Source: an uncultured Eubacteriales bacterium
GTDB taxonomy: Bacteria; Bacillota_A; Clostridia; Oscillospirales; CAG-272
Reading direction: 5' to 3'
Length of the DNA: 7,988 nt
NCBI GenBank assembly: GCA_900555345.1
Contig: USKS01000054.1
Location: 1-7,988, forward strand
Part shown: positions 1 to 6,644 of the stretch, piece after piece
Position numbering within the stretch: position 1 is the first letter of the stretch
How the letters are laid out: each line of letters starts with the position of its first letter
Made by a program: the position numbers and the translations under genes
Notes under the pieces: generated by a model
What the model was told of the DNA's origin: nothing
Seen by the model: the letters and a program-made list of their open reading frames with translations, nothing else
Databases searched by the model: none

Positions 1-1
1 T

Positions 2-784
2 GCAGACGGTGAAAACCCGGAAGAGGGCACCGCAACGGATGAAGACATTGAAAAAGAGTACCGCGAGGCAATGCGCGGGAAGTTCCGAAAAGCAAGGCAG
101 AAGGATTTCGACAGCGTGCTTTCGCAGCGCACCAAAAGACTTGAGGAGCGCTACAAGGGCAAAGCCGAAGCTCTGGAGACTCTGACTCCGGCACTCAGAA
201 TGTATGCCGAGAAGCTGGGGGTTGACCCGGAGGACACAGCTGCTCTTGCCGAAGCAATGCAGAATGATCCGGATATGGTAAGGCGCGAGGCGCTGAATTC
301 GGGTGACGATCCGAAAGAAGCTTTGGAGAAAAAGCGCCGCCGCATTACCGACAGCATTGAACAGGAACGCCGCAAAAAAGCGGAAGCGGAGGAAGCGGTC
401 AAAACGGAGATTGCCGGCTGGATCGACCAGGCGGAAAAGCTGAAAGAGGAATTTCCGGACTTTGATCTTATGGGAGAATTATCCGGAGAGGGCGGACAGA
501 AGTTTCTGAAGAGCCTTAAATTCGGAAACAGTGTGCGGGACACATATCTCACCGCGCATCTCGACCAGATCATGAGCGGCACTGTTGCATATACGGCGCG
601 TGCGGTCAAAGAGGCGACCGCAAAAAACATATCGGCGCGAGGTATGCGACCCGCAGAAAACGGTTCTTCCGGTTCGTCTGCCGCCGCTGTTACTCACATT
701 GATGTCAACAATCTCTCAAGCGATAAAATACGACAGCTTATAAGAGAGGCGGAAAGAACCGGAAAACCGGTGCCTCTCAGATAG
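2..784 (+). CDS. Capsid scaffold protein, 3' part (5' end cut by window edge)
   Basis: The reading frame is open from base 2, so the ATG at 71 is probably internal; 260 residues are visible before the TAG at 782-784. The protein is very hydrophilic, with an acidic start (ADGENPEEGTATDEDIEKEY), then long charged helices rich in Lys, Glu, Arg and Ala (for example KKRRRITDSIEQERRKKAEAEEA), suggesting coiled coil. It has no membrane segment. After a Ser/Gly/Ala linker (RPAENGSSGSSAAAV) comes a basic C-terminal helix (LSSDKIRQLIREAERTGKP). An acidic, helical, linker-plus-basic-tail protein immediately upstream of the capsid gene is the usual profile of a phage scaffold, whose C-terminus contacts the coat protein during procapsid assembly. 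The RPAENG-linker-short-helix ending resembles scaffolds I recall from Clostridia phages. Function rests on composition and position, not a catalytic motif. No protease motif is seen in the visible part. A non-scaffold minor head protein is the main alternative. Confidence 0.75.
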   Translation, partial: ADGENPEEGTATDEDIEKEYREAMRGKFRKARQKDFDSVLSQRTKRLEERYKGKAEALETLTPALRMYAEKLGVDPEDTAALAEAMQNDPDMVRREALNSGDDPKEALEKKRRRITDSIEQERRKKAEAEEAVKTEIAGWIDQAEKLKEEFPDFDLMGELSGEGGQKFLKSLKFGNSVRDTYLTAHLDQIMSGTVAYTARAVKEATAKNISARGMRPAENGSSGSSAAAVTHIDVNNLSSDKIRQLIREAERTGKPVPLR

Positions 785-788
785 GAAC

Positions 789-802
789 GCGCATATGTGC
801 GC
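789..802 (+). other. Small hairpin in the scaffold-capsid gap
   Basis: GCGCA (789-793) and TGCGC (798-802) form a perfect 5-bp stem around the 4-base loop TATG. It lies between the scaffold stop codon and the capsid ribosome binding site. The loop contains an in-frame ATG (795) that would otherwise be an alternative capsid start; its position in the hairpin argues against its use. There is no T-run after it, so it is not a terminator. It could protect or process the capsid mRNA, or be chance. Confidence 0.3.
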
Positions 803-804
803 AG

Positions 805-813
805 AAAGAGAGG
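805..813 (+). promoter_or_regulatory. Ribosome binding site of the capsid gene
   Basis: AAAGAGAGG lies 8 bases before the ATG at 822. This decides the capsid start: the in-frame ATG at 795 has no purine-rich site upstream and would add nine residues (MCAEREDFY) ahead of the conserved N-terminus. Confidence 0.7.
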
Positions 814-821
814 ATTTTTAC

Positions 822-1883
822 ATGACAAACACTAAATTTTTCATCGTTTTCGACCTTCAGCTCTTTGCAACTGAGACCATAGCAAACCTTAACTATGCCG
901 CGCAGCAGGCAAATTCCAGCACGGGCGCTCTTGAGACGGTCGGTGTAAGCGGTCTGTCCGCGGAAATGAAGACGTTTTATGACAAGACGCTTCTTGAACT
1001 CGTTGGCCCCGCGCTTATTCACGATCAGGTGGCGACAAAGCGCGATATTCCCGAAAACTCCGGAGAGTCCATAGAGTTCAGACGCTTCAACGACCTGTCC
1101 TCTTCGGTCTCCGACGCAGTTCTGAAGGATAACGAAATTCCCGACGGACAGACCATGAGCCTTGAGACAATAACCGCTATCCTCGTCCAGTACGGCCGCT
1201 ATGTGAAGATAGGTACACGCTTCAGCCGCACGGCTATCGATCCTATCATTATACAGGCTACGAAGAAGATAGCGCAGCAGGCGGCTATTATCTCTGACAA
1301 GATAACCCGCAGTGCGCTTGCACAGACCACAAACGTTTTGCGCAGTGCGGACAGGGCTACCGACAAGGAACTGACTGCTGCCGATACACTGAGTATCAAG
1401 GATATATTCAAGGCTGCAGCAACGCTTAAAGCCGACGATGCGCCTACATTTGACGGCGACTATGTTGCGCTGATACATCCTTATGTGGCTATGGACTTTA
1501 TGACAAGCGCCATAAATTCCGGCGGCTGGATCGATGTAATGAAGTACCAGAAAACCGATAACATCTTGAAGGGCGAGCTGGGTAAGATGGGCAATGTGCG
1601 GTTTGTGCAGTCCTCCAACTGCCTTATCGAGAAAGTAACCGAGAACACTGTGACAAGTGTGTTTACAACGTTTGTGTGCGGCGCTGACGGTGTTGCTACC
1701 ACCGGTCTCGGCGGAATCGGAATCGAGCACATTGTCAAGGATCCCCAGACCGTCGGCGGTGCACTGAACCAGTATTCAACCGTTGGCTGGAAGATGAACA
1801 AGGTATCCGAAATTCTTAACGATGACTATATCGTTGCAATCAAGAGCGGCAGCGCAAACTTTGCAAGCGCTGCGGCAAACTGA
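822..1883 (+). CDS. Major capsid protein, N4-gp56 family
   Basis: This gene encodes the coat protein that forms the icosahedral shell, 353 residues when started at 822. The N-terminus carries FDLQLFA (residues 10-16), a short motif common at the start of Firmicutes phage capsid proteins. After a variable linker, LSAEMKTFYDKTLLEL (45-60) and the following HDQ...RDIPENSGESIEFRRF segment match the conserved core I recall for the N4-gp56 family of major capsid proteins. Next come a segment like its extended loop and beta-rich core (TAILVQYGRYVKIGTRFSRT, AIDPIIIQATKKIAQQAA), and C-terminal segments such as DYVALIHPYVAMDF, GELGKMGNVRFVQSSN and the glycine-rich GLGGIGIEHIVKDP. The protein has normal family length and no break. 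It follows the scaffold directly, the standard order. Family assignment is from recalled sequence pattern and was not searched. Confidence 0.93.
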   Translation: MTNTKFFIVFDLQLFATETIANLNYAAQQANSSTGALETVGVSGLSAEMKTFYDKTLLELVGPALIHDQVATKRDIPENSGESIEFRRFNDLSSSVSDAVLKDNEIPDGQTMSLETITAILVQYGRYVKIGTRFSRTAIDPIIIQATKKIAQQAAIISDKITRSALAQTTNVLRSADRATDKELTAADTLSIKDIFKAAATLKADDAPTFDGDYVALIHPYVAMDFMTSAINSGGWIDVMKYQKTDNILKGELGKMGNVRFVQSSNCLIEKVTENTVTSVFTTFVCGADGVATTGLGGIGIEHIVKDPQTVGGALNQYSTVGWKMNKVSEILNDDYIVAIKSGSANFASAAAN

Positions 1884-1916
1884 CGGCACAGCCGAAATAC
1901 GAAAGGAGCGGACAAT

Positions 1917-2303
1917 ATGTCTGAGAGCAAAACAGCAGCTGCGGCAGCATTTGAAACAGGAGAGCTTGCCGTAACGGCGGCGGAAGCTGACAACGCAGCC
2001 GAAAAGGAAGCAAAGAAAGCAAAGGCAGAGGCGGCGAAGAAAGCAAAGGAAGCAAAGGAAGCAAAGGAAGCCGAAGCAGATCCGTGGGAAGAAATGCGCA
2101 CTATTGTGGTGCCGAAGCGCTATCCCAAGGACAAGGGACGCACCGTAAGAGTGAACGGCGGTGTTAAATACACCGTGCCATGCGGCAAGCCTGTGGAAGT
2201 TCCTCTTCCAATATACGATGTGCTTATGCACTCCATAGAGACAAGGAGTATGTTCGAGGACATGCTGGACGGTCTCAACGGCTCCGACATAGAGAGCCGA
2301 TAA
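1917..2303 (+). CDS. Small Lys/Ala/Glu-rich virion-module protein of unknown function
   Basis: This 128-residue protein begins at an ATG with a strong AAAGGAG site at 1902-1908, 33 bases after the capsid stop. It has two parts. Residues about 23-54 are almost only Ala, Lys and Glu, including three perfect AKE triplets, and should form one long charged helix. Residues about 56-128 form a compact domain beginning DPWEEMRTIVVPK, with VRVNGGVKYTVPCGKPVEVP reading as short beta strands and PIYDVLMHSIETRSMFEDML as an amphipathic helix. I recall similar small proteins with a 'PWE...V.G......G..V.VP..I..VL' pattern just after the capsid gene in Clostridia phages, annotated only as hypothetical. A minor capsid, decoration or neck role is inferred from position. 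No enzymatic motif is visible. Confidence 0.85.
   Translation: MSESKTAAAAAFETGELAVTAAEADNAAEKEAKKAKAEAAKKAKEAKEAKEAEADPWEEMRTIVVPKRYPKDKGRTVRVNGGVKYTVPCGKPVEVPLPIYDVLMHSIETRSMFEDMLDGLNGSDIESR
2043..2069 (+). repeat. Tandem 9-bp repeat, three perfect copies
   Basis: GCAAAGGAA is repeated three times head to tail (2043-2051, 2052-2060, 2061-2069), encoding AKE-AKE-AKE. It sits inside a longer degenerate stretch of AAG/GAA/GCA codons from about 2001 to 2078. A multiple of three keeps the frame, so copy number could change the helix length without breaking the gene. Confidence 0.9.
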
Positions 2304-2312
2304 AGAATATAT

Positions 2313-2338
2313 GCCCGGGGCGCGCAGTCGCTCCGGGC
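2313..2338 (+). terminator. GC-rich hairpin after the capsid block, weak or partial terminator
   Basis: GCCCGGGGCG (2313-2322) pairs with CGCTCCGGGC (2329-2338) in a 10-bp stem with one G-T wobble and a 6-base loop, CGCAGT. It starts 10 bases after the TAA at 2301-2303. The stem is followed by only GTTTC, so the T-run is poor for a full intrinsic terminator. Because essential-looking genes follow at once, partial termination, mRNA 3'-end protection or a processing point between the highly expressed capsid genes and the tail genes is more likely than a complete stop. Confidence 0.6.
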
Positions 2339-2350
2339 GTTTCAGGATAA

Positions 2351-2359
2351 AGAAAGGAG
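2351..2359 (+). promoter_or_regulatory. Ribosome binding site with an ambiguous start downstream
   Basis: AGAAAGGAG is a strong Shine-Dalgarno site. In-frame starts follow at TTG 2365 (5-base spacing), ATG 2374 (14) and ATG 2380 (20). The spacing favours TTG 2365, while the recognisable protein start MTVNEVL begins at 2380. The ATG at 2311 has no ribosome binding site and lies at the foot of the hairpin. Confidence 0.6.
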
Positions 2360-2364
2360 TCGCC

Positions 2365-2760
2365 TTGCGGCGGATGATTATGACAGTTAACGAAGTATTG
2401 CAGAGAGTCGGGGAGCTGAGACCCGGGCACGGCCGCAGCGCCGATTATCTTATAGGACGGCTTCGCGAGCTTGAGATGAAAGTTTTCGATGAGGTTATAA
2501 ACACACATGAAAACACCGAAGGCAAGGTGTTTTGCAATTTTGAAAGCATTGCGGACGGCGGTGTTACTCTCGCTGTGGGAGCGCCCCACGACAGGATATA
2601 TGCCGACTGGCTGCTTTACTATATAGACCGCGACAATCTGGAAAGCGCAAGAGAGACGGCAACGGCGGCACGCTTTGCCGCAGACTGGCAGGATTTTGCG
2701 GACAGCTACAACAGGAGTCACATGCCGCTGCAGCGCTCAAAGCTTAATTACATGGCGTGA
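2365..2760 (+). CDS. Candidate head-tail connector (adaptor) protein
   Basis: The protein is 131 residues from TTG 2365; ATG 2374 and ATG 2380 are alternatives. From MTVNEVLQRVGELRPG it reads as an N-terminal helix, then a helix RLRELEMKVFDEVINTHE, a short strand-rich middle (DGGVTLAVGAPHDRIY), then ADWLLYYIDRDNLE and a long helix ARFAADWQDFADSYNRSHMP, ending in a basic tail. I recall this pattern ('M-V-EVL..V..L.P', 'PHD.IY..WL...ID', 'YNR.HMP') from small proteins between the capsid and tail genes of Clostridia phages. An all-helical protein of this size at this position fits the adaptor ring under the portal. The name is inferred from position and predicted fold. No catalytic motif is seen. 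The stop is 15 bases before the next gene, so the two are probably translated from one mRNA. Confidence 0.75.
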   Translation: MRRMIMTVNEVLQRVGELRPGHGRSADYLIGRLRELEMKVFDEVINTHENTEGKVFCNFESIADGGVTLAVGAPHDRIYADWLLYYIDRDNLESARETATAARFAADWQDFADSYNRSHMPLQRSKLNYMA

Positions 2761-2775
2761 GACGGGAGGATATTT

Positions 2776-5124
2776 ATGTACGTTACTGCTACGGGCTCCC
2801 CGTCGAGGGAGAGAAGCGTCATTTCGGTTTTTTCGGGACTTGATGCAAGACTGCGTGCGGGAGAGGGCACATTCTCCGAAATGGAAAACGGCTCCGCGAG
2901 GGCATACCCTGCACTGAGGGTTCGGCGAGGACGCCGTAACATGGGCTTCGGTTCTGTCCGGGATGCTGCCGGTGCTTTGGTATGCGGAAGCGACGGCGCA
3001 GCTGCCGCAAGGGAGATTTTTTCCGTCGCAGGTGTCGGAGTTAAAAGCTCGCGGGAGACGGCAAGCACCCGCTGCTTTGCCGTTATATCGGTAACAGAGC
3101 GGGCGGACACCGGCGGAGTGCGCTTTACGCTGGAACTTGAGTTTATAAAAGAGGACGGCAGTGCGGCGAGCATTGTCGGGCATACCTTTTATGACTCCGT
3201 TGCCGCCGCGGACAAGGCGGACGAGACGAGGGAAAAGCTGAGAAGCGAAGCGGCGCTGAAAAGAATCATAGCCCGTGCGGGATACGTTTATGTTATGCCG
3301 GACGGTATACGGGTAAGTCTTGTCAGCGTGATGAATGAGATCGACGAGACTTTTGACAATGTGACCGAAACGGGCATGACGGAAGCAAGCAGTCTCGGAA
3401 GCAATATTACATTTACATTTGCACCGTCTACCGCCGAGGGCGAGGAGGATGTAAAGATCATAAACAGCGGAACCGTGACGAAAAAGAACGGTTCTCGCGG
3501 AGCAAACGCTCTTGTAAAGATTGAAAGCGGGCATTCGGTGTCGGTCAATATGTATGGGCTGACCGTTATGGTACGTGAGGACGGCAAGACGGTTGAGTGG
3601 GTACATAACGGAGTGGCGGAGACAATAGCGCCCGAAAGCGGGTTTTATGCCCTCACAGGTCACGGAACGGGATTTAACAGCCTGTGGGGTATCGAAGTCG
3701 GCAACTATATCGAGTTTGACTCTGCGGGGCTGCATTTCACGGCTTATGAAAGCGAAGCGCTATCTTCAATAGCTACCGAAAAGCCGGATGATCCGAAAAA
3801 CGGGAAAAGATGGCGCGACAAGGTGACCGGGAAGCTGTACCAATGGAGCGCCGCTTACAGCACATGGGCGGACATAAGTCAGGACTACATCAAGGTATCG
3901 GTTTCATGCGACGTTAAAAGCGAGGATGCGGCAAAGTTTTTCTGTCTGCGCAACGGCAAGCAGACTGTGGATCTGCAGGGCAAGACGGTTTACACGCCGC
4001 TGCTCGGTTTTGATGAGGGCGACGCCGTTGTATTTGACGGTATATCCGATGAGCTTGACAAAAGCTATGTGATCTCGCATGTGGGCAACGGCTATCTTAT
4101 ACTCTCCGGAGTGCTTGACCAAAAACTCACAATGGCAGTTTATGAAGGACATACGGTGACGATCAAAAGAAAAATGCCCGTTACGGACTTTGCAATCGAA
4201 TGCAACAACAGGCTGTGGGGCTGCCGCTACGGAACGTATGAGGACGGCAACACGGATATTGTTAATGAAATATATGCCTGCGGCATAGGTGACGTGCGCA
4301 ATTGGAAACGCTTTGAGGGAACCGCGGCGGACTCGTTTGCGCAGGGCGTGGGTGCCGACGGCATATGGACGGGCATAGGTGTGTACGACGACAAGCCGAT
4401 ATTTTTCAAGGAAGACTGCTTTATCGTTATGTCCGGTTCTTACCCAGAGACATTCTCGCCTGTGGAATATCACTACAAGGGAGTTAAGGAAGGATCGGAC
4501 AAGAGCGTTGTTACGTCGAACGGCAGAATGTATTATCATTCGTCCGACGGTATTATGATGTTTTCCGGCGGCGCTCCCTCGAAGATCGACGCAGTTCTCG
4601 GCGACACGGTTTACAGCGGAGGCGTTGCCGGAGCTGTACGGGGCAGGTATTATATAAGCCTTTGCAATGAGGAGGGAGAGCGCAGTCTATTTGTTTACGA
4701 CGAGGACAGCGCGACATGGCACCGTGAGGACAGCGCAGATATACGCGACTTTGCTACCGTAGGCGGAAGGCTTTACGCCGTTATCGGGACGGAGCTGTGG
4801 CTGATGGACGATCCCGACAGCGAAGAAAAAGTTCCTTTTTCCTTTACGACCGGAGTTATGGGATATGACACGCCGGACGCTAAATACGTGCCGAGGATCG
4901 CCGTTACGTGTGTTCTCCCCGTCGGCAGTGCGCTGCGCGCGTATGTGCAGTACGATATGTGCGGCGTTTGGATACCGTGCGCGCAGGTCGAGGGACGGCG
5001 CGAAGCCGTAAGCTTTGAAATAAAGCCTCGGCGGTGCAGGCTGTACAGGATCAGATTTGCGGGCGCGGGAGACTTTACACTCATAACTATTACAAAGACC
5101 CTTGAAGCGGGCTCGGAAATGTGA
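2776..5124 (+). CDS. Large tail hub/nozzle-like protein with C-terminal beta-propeller signature
   Basis: This 782-residue protein is preceded by GGGAGGA at 2764-2770, 5 bases before ATG. The N-terminus (VFSGLDARLRAGEGTFSEM, then RAYPALRVRRGR at about 42-53) matches starts I recall from Clostridia phage tail proteins ('F.G.....I..GEF..M.N.....YP.L..R'). Residues about 60-330 are strand-rich. A small Trp/Tyr segment, KPDDPKNGKRWRDKVTGKLY then W..D, lies at about 336-368. From about 470 on, blade-like repeats appear: NNRLWGCRYG (477-486), IYACGIGDVRNWKRF (499-513), KPIFFKEDCFIVMSGSYP (540-557), RMYYHSSDGIMMFSGG (584-599), LFVYDEDSATWHRED (638-652) and RLYAVIGTELWLMDD (665-679). Such runs of 'object name, value display, location' strands are typical of the beta-propeller nozzle or hub proteins of podoviruses (T7 gp12, P22 gp10 type). 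A role in closing and extending the short tail is inferred from this and from position. No signal peptide, membrane segment or enzymatic motif is seen. A receptor-binding protein is possible. Confidence 0.8.
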   Translation: MYVTATGSPSRERSVISVFSGLDARLRAGEGTFSEMENGSARAYPALRVRRGRRNMGFGSVRDAAGALVCGSDGAAAAREIFSVAGVGVKSSRETASTRCFAVISVTERADTGGVRFTLELEFIKEDGSAASIVGHTFYDSVAAADKADETREKLRSEAALKRIIARAGYVYVMPDGIRVSLVSVMNEIDETFDNVTETGMTEASSLGSNITFTFAPSTAEGEEDVKIINSGTVTKKNGSRGANALVKIESGHSVSVNMYGLTVMVREDGKTVEWVHNGVAETIAPESGFYALTGHGTGFNSLWGIEVGNYIEFDSAGLHFTAYESEALSSIATEKPDDPKNGKRWRDKVTGKLYQWSAAYSTWADISQDYIKVSVSCDVKSEDAAKFFCLRNGKQTVDLQGKTVYTPLLGFDEGDAVVFDGISDELDKSYVISHVGNGYLILSGVLDQKLTMAVYEGHTVTIKRKMPVTDFAIECNNRLWGCRYGTYEDGNTDIVNEIYACGIGDVRNWKRFEGTAADSFAQGVGADGIWTGIGVYDDKPIFFKEDCFIVMSGSYPETFSPVEYHYKGVKEGSDKSVVTSNGRMYYHSSDGIMMFSGGAPSKIDAVLGDTVYSGGVAGAVRGRYYISLCNEEGERSLFVYDEDSATWHREDSADIRDFATVGGRLYAVIGTELWLMDDPDSEEKVPFSFTTGVMGYDTPDAKYVPRIAVTCVLPVGSALRAYVQYDMCGVWIPCAQVEGRREAVSFEIKPRRCRLYRIRFAGAGDFTLITITKTLEAGSEM

Positions 5125-5131
5125 GGCACAT

Positions 5132-5305
5132 ATGAACGTAAGAATCAAGACTCCGGACACGGCGGCGTGCCGGACGGATGCCGAAAAGACAGAGGCGCTC
5201 ATCAGGTGGGCGCAGGACACTGCACGGCAGCTTAACGCCGCATTTGAGCAGATAGACAAAGCAAACCTTTCCGAGGGACTTCGGAAAGCGATATATGATA
5301 AGTGA
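5132..5305 (+). CDS. Small 57-residue protein of the tail module, unknown function
   Basis: I chose ATG 5132 because GTGAGG (5121-5126) lies 5 bases upstream; this site overlaps the TGA of the preceding gene, so translation is probably coupled to it. An upstream TTG at 5102 in the same frame would overlap the previous gene by 23 bases and has no clear ribosome site. The protein starts MNVRIKTPDTAACRTDAEK and continues as one helix of about 30 residues (ALIRWAQDTARQLNAAFEQI), then a short tail. I recall short proteins with a 'K.PDT..C.T.A.K' start in the same place in related phages, usually left unnamed. A single long helix suggests a small structural partner, perhaps a chaperone or a trimeric virion peptide. 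Function is unknown. Confidence 0.75.
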   Translation: MNVRIKTPDTAACRTDAEKTEALIRWAQDTARQLNAAFEQIDKANLSEGLRKAIYDK

Positions 5306-5319
5306 GGAGATGATTATAT

Positions 5320-6630
5320 ATGGCAGCAGTTTTTCGTGACGATCTTGAAAAAAAGCAGGCAAGGACCGCGCCTGCGGCCGCTCCGGCTGTTGCGGTGCAA
5401 TCGGCGGGCAACAACAATAACGCGCAGCCAACGGTCAAGGTGGTAAGCGGCGGAGGCAGCCTCCTCAATGGCGGCGCCTCGTCGTATCCGGAGAGCAGTG
5501 CGGGATATGCGAAAGCGCCGAAGCGCTCTGACTATGACACGGCGAAAGCCATACGCGACATGTACGACAGGACCGTAGCAGAGGGATACAAAGACACATA
5601 CAGCGGGAATTACAAAAAGCTGGTGGACGATACCATTGCTGAGATAAACTCCCGAAATTTCAACTATGACGTTAATGCGGACGGCTTTTATAAGAACTAC
5701 CTTGAGACCGCAAAACGCAACGGCAAGCTTGCAGCCAAGGACAGCGCGGCAAAAAGCGCCTCGCTTTCGGGAGGATATGCCAACAGCTGGTCACAGGACG
5801 CGGCGCATCAGATATACAACATGTATATGCAGGACGCAAACGACGCGGCGGCAGACTATGCGGACAGGGCTTATGCACGCTATCAGGATGAGGGCACGGA
5901 GCTTCTTAATATGCTGGGCATATATCAGAATCTGGACGAAACCGATTACAGCCGCGCAAGAGATGCGAAGAACGACTACGACAATCTTGTTTCGCAGCTC
6001 TGGAGCCGTTATGTTGACGCTGTAGGTATTGACAGCGACAGATACAGTGCAGATTACAATGCATACAGCGATGCAGTTACAACGGCGCTTTCTGCGGGAG
6101 ACTTTAATAAGCTGGACAGCCTGGGCGTTGATACGTCGGCGCTGCGTGCCGAGTACAATGCAAAGCTTGCCGCATACAATCAAAGCGGCAGCGGAAAAAG
6201 CGGCAGCACATCAGAAGGCGACGCAGAAACAGGCACTTTCGGAAAGTGGGTCAGCCGCGAGGAAAACGACAGCGGCGGATATACATATAAGGATGCTGCC
6301 GGCAATGAAGTAAGCACGTCGGCGAAGGGCATAAATCCCTATGTGCAGCAGATGAACAGGGATGTTATGACAAAGGGCGAGTACGATTCAACGAAAGCCT
6401 TTTCAAACGGCTATCAGCCCAACAATGTGGACGGATACCGACTGCATGACAGCGGCGAAAAGCTGTACAGCATAGACACCGGAGACGGAACGCTGCAGCT
6501 CAATCCCGAGGGCTCTACCGTATTCAGATACACCACCAGAGGACGGGGCGGCTCTACAAAGGATCACTACGTTGTATGGTACGGTCCGTGGAACACCTAC
6601 ATTGATCTGACCGACAGTTATACGGATTGA
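5320..6630 (+). CDS. Tyr/Ala/Asp-rich helical virion protein, ejection-protein candidate
   Basis: The 436-residue product has GAGGAG at 5304-5309, overlapping the previous gene's TGA, 10 bases before ATG. Region 1 (residues 1-60) is low complexity: APAAAPAVAVQSAGNNNNAQ, then Ser/Gly-rich sequence. Region 2 (about 70-287) is helical and rich in Tyr, Ala and Asp, with FNYDVNADGFYKNYLE (114-129) and GGYANSWSQDAAHQIYNMYM (151-170), followed by YADRAYARYQDEGTELLNML. Region 3 is a Ser/Gly linker (288-305). Region 4 (306-436) is a polar, strand-rich tail with aromatic residues near the end (HYVVWYGPWNTYIDL). The region 2 pattern ('F.YD...D..Y..Y.......G..A....A..A..GGY.NS....') recurs in proteins I recall from Clostridia phages and prophages, named only hypothetical. 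The place after the tail hub suggests an internal or ejected virion protein; this is inference. No membrane segment or lytic motif is seen. Confidence 0.75.
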   Translation: MAAVFRDDLEKKQARTAPAAAPAVAVQSAGNNNNAQPTVKVVSGGGSLLNGGASSYPESSAGYAKAPKRSDYDTAKAIRDMYDRTVAEGYKDTYSGNYKKLVDDTIAEINSRNFNYDVNADGFYKNYLETAKRNGKLAAKDSAAKSASLSGGYANSWSQDAAHQIYNMYMQDANDAAADYADRAYARYQDEGTELLNMLGIYQNLDETDYSRARDAKNDYDNLVSQLWSRYVDAVGIDSDRYSADYNAYSDAVTTALSAGDFNKLDSLGVDTSALRAEYNAKLAAYNQSGSGKSGSTSEGDAETGTFGKWVSREENDSGGYTYKDAAGNEVSTSAKGINPYVQQMNRDVMTKGEYDSTKAFSNGYQPNNVDGYRLHDSGEKLYSIDTGDGTLQLNPEGSTVFRYTTRGRGGSTKDHYVVWYGPWNTYIDLTDSYTD

Positions 6631-6644
6631 CAGAGGAGGTCTGT

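Noticed and set aside
795..821. ATG at 795 as start of the capsid gene
   Set aside because: It sits in the loop of a small hairpin without a ribosome site, while ATG 822 has AAAGAGAGG at good spacing and gives the typical capsid N-terminus.
777..1730. Long antisense open frame (317 codons) opposite the capsid gene
   Set aside because: It mirrors a well-recognised capsid gene, has no ribosome site of note, and its product has an odd Cys/His/Arg-rich make-up with no known pattern.
2311..2364. ATG at 2311 as start of the connector gene
   Set aside because: There is no ribosome site before it, the added residues (MPGARSRSGRF) are encoded by the hairpin, and a strong AGAAAGGAG site lies downstream at 2351-2359.
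2675..2917. Plus-strand frame of 80 codons across the connector-tail hub junction
   Set aside because: It overlaps two better genes, has no ribosome site and encodes a Arg/Thr-rich sequence typical of an out-of-frame reading.
2737..3735. Long antisense open frame (332 codons) opposite the tail hub gene
   Set aside because: It spans the junction of two convincing + strand genes and has the Arg/Cys/His-rich composition of a shadow frame.
5666..6025. Plus-strand frame of 119 codons inside the helical virion protein
   Set aside because: It is a +1-type shadow of the real gene, very rich in Arg and Thr, with no ribosome binding site.
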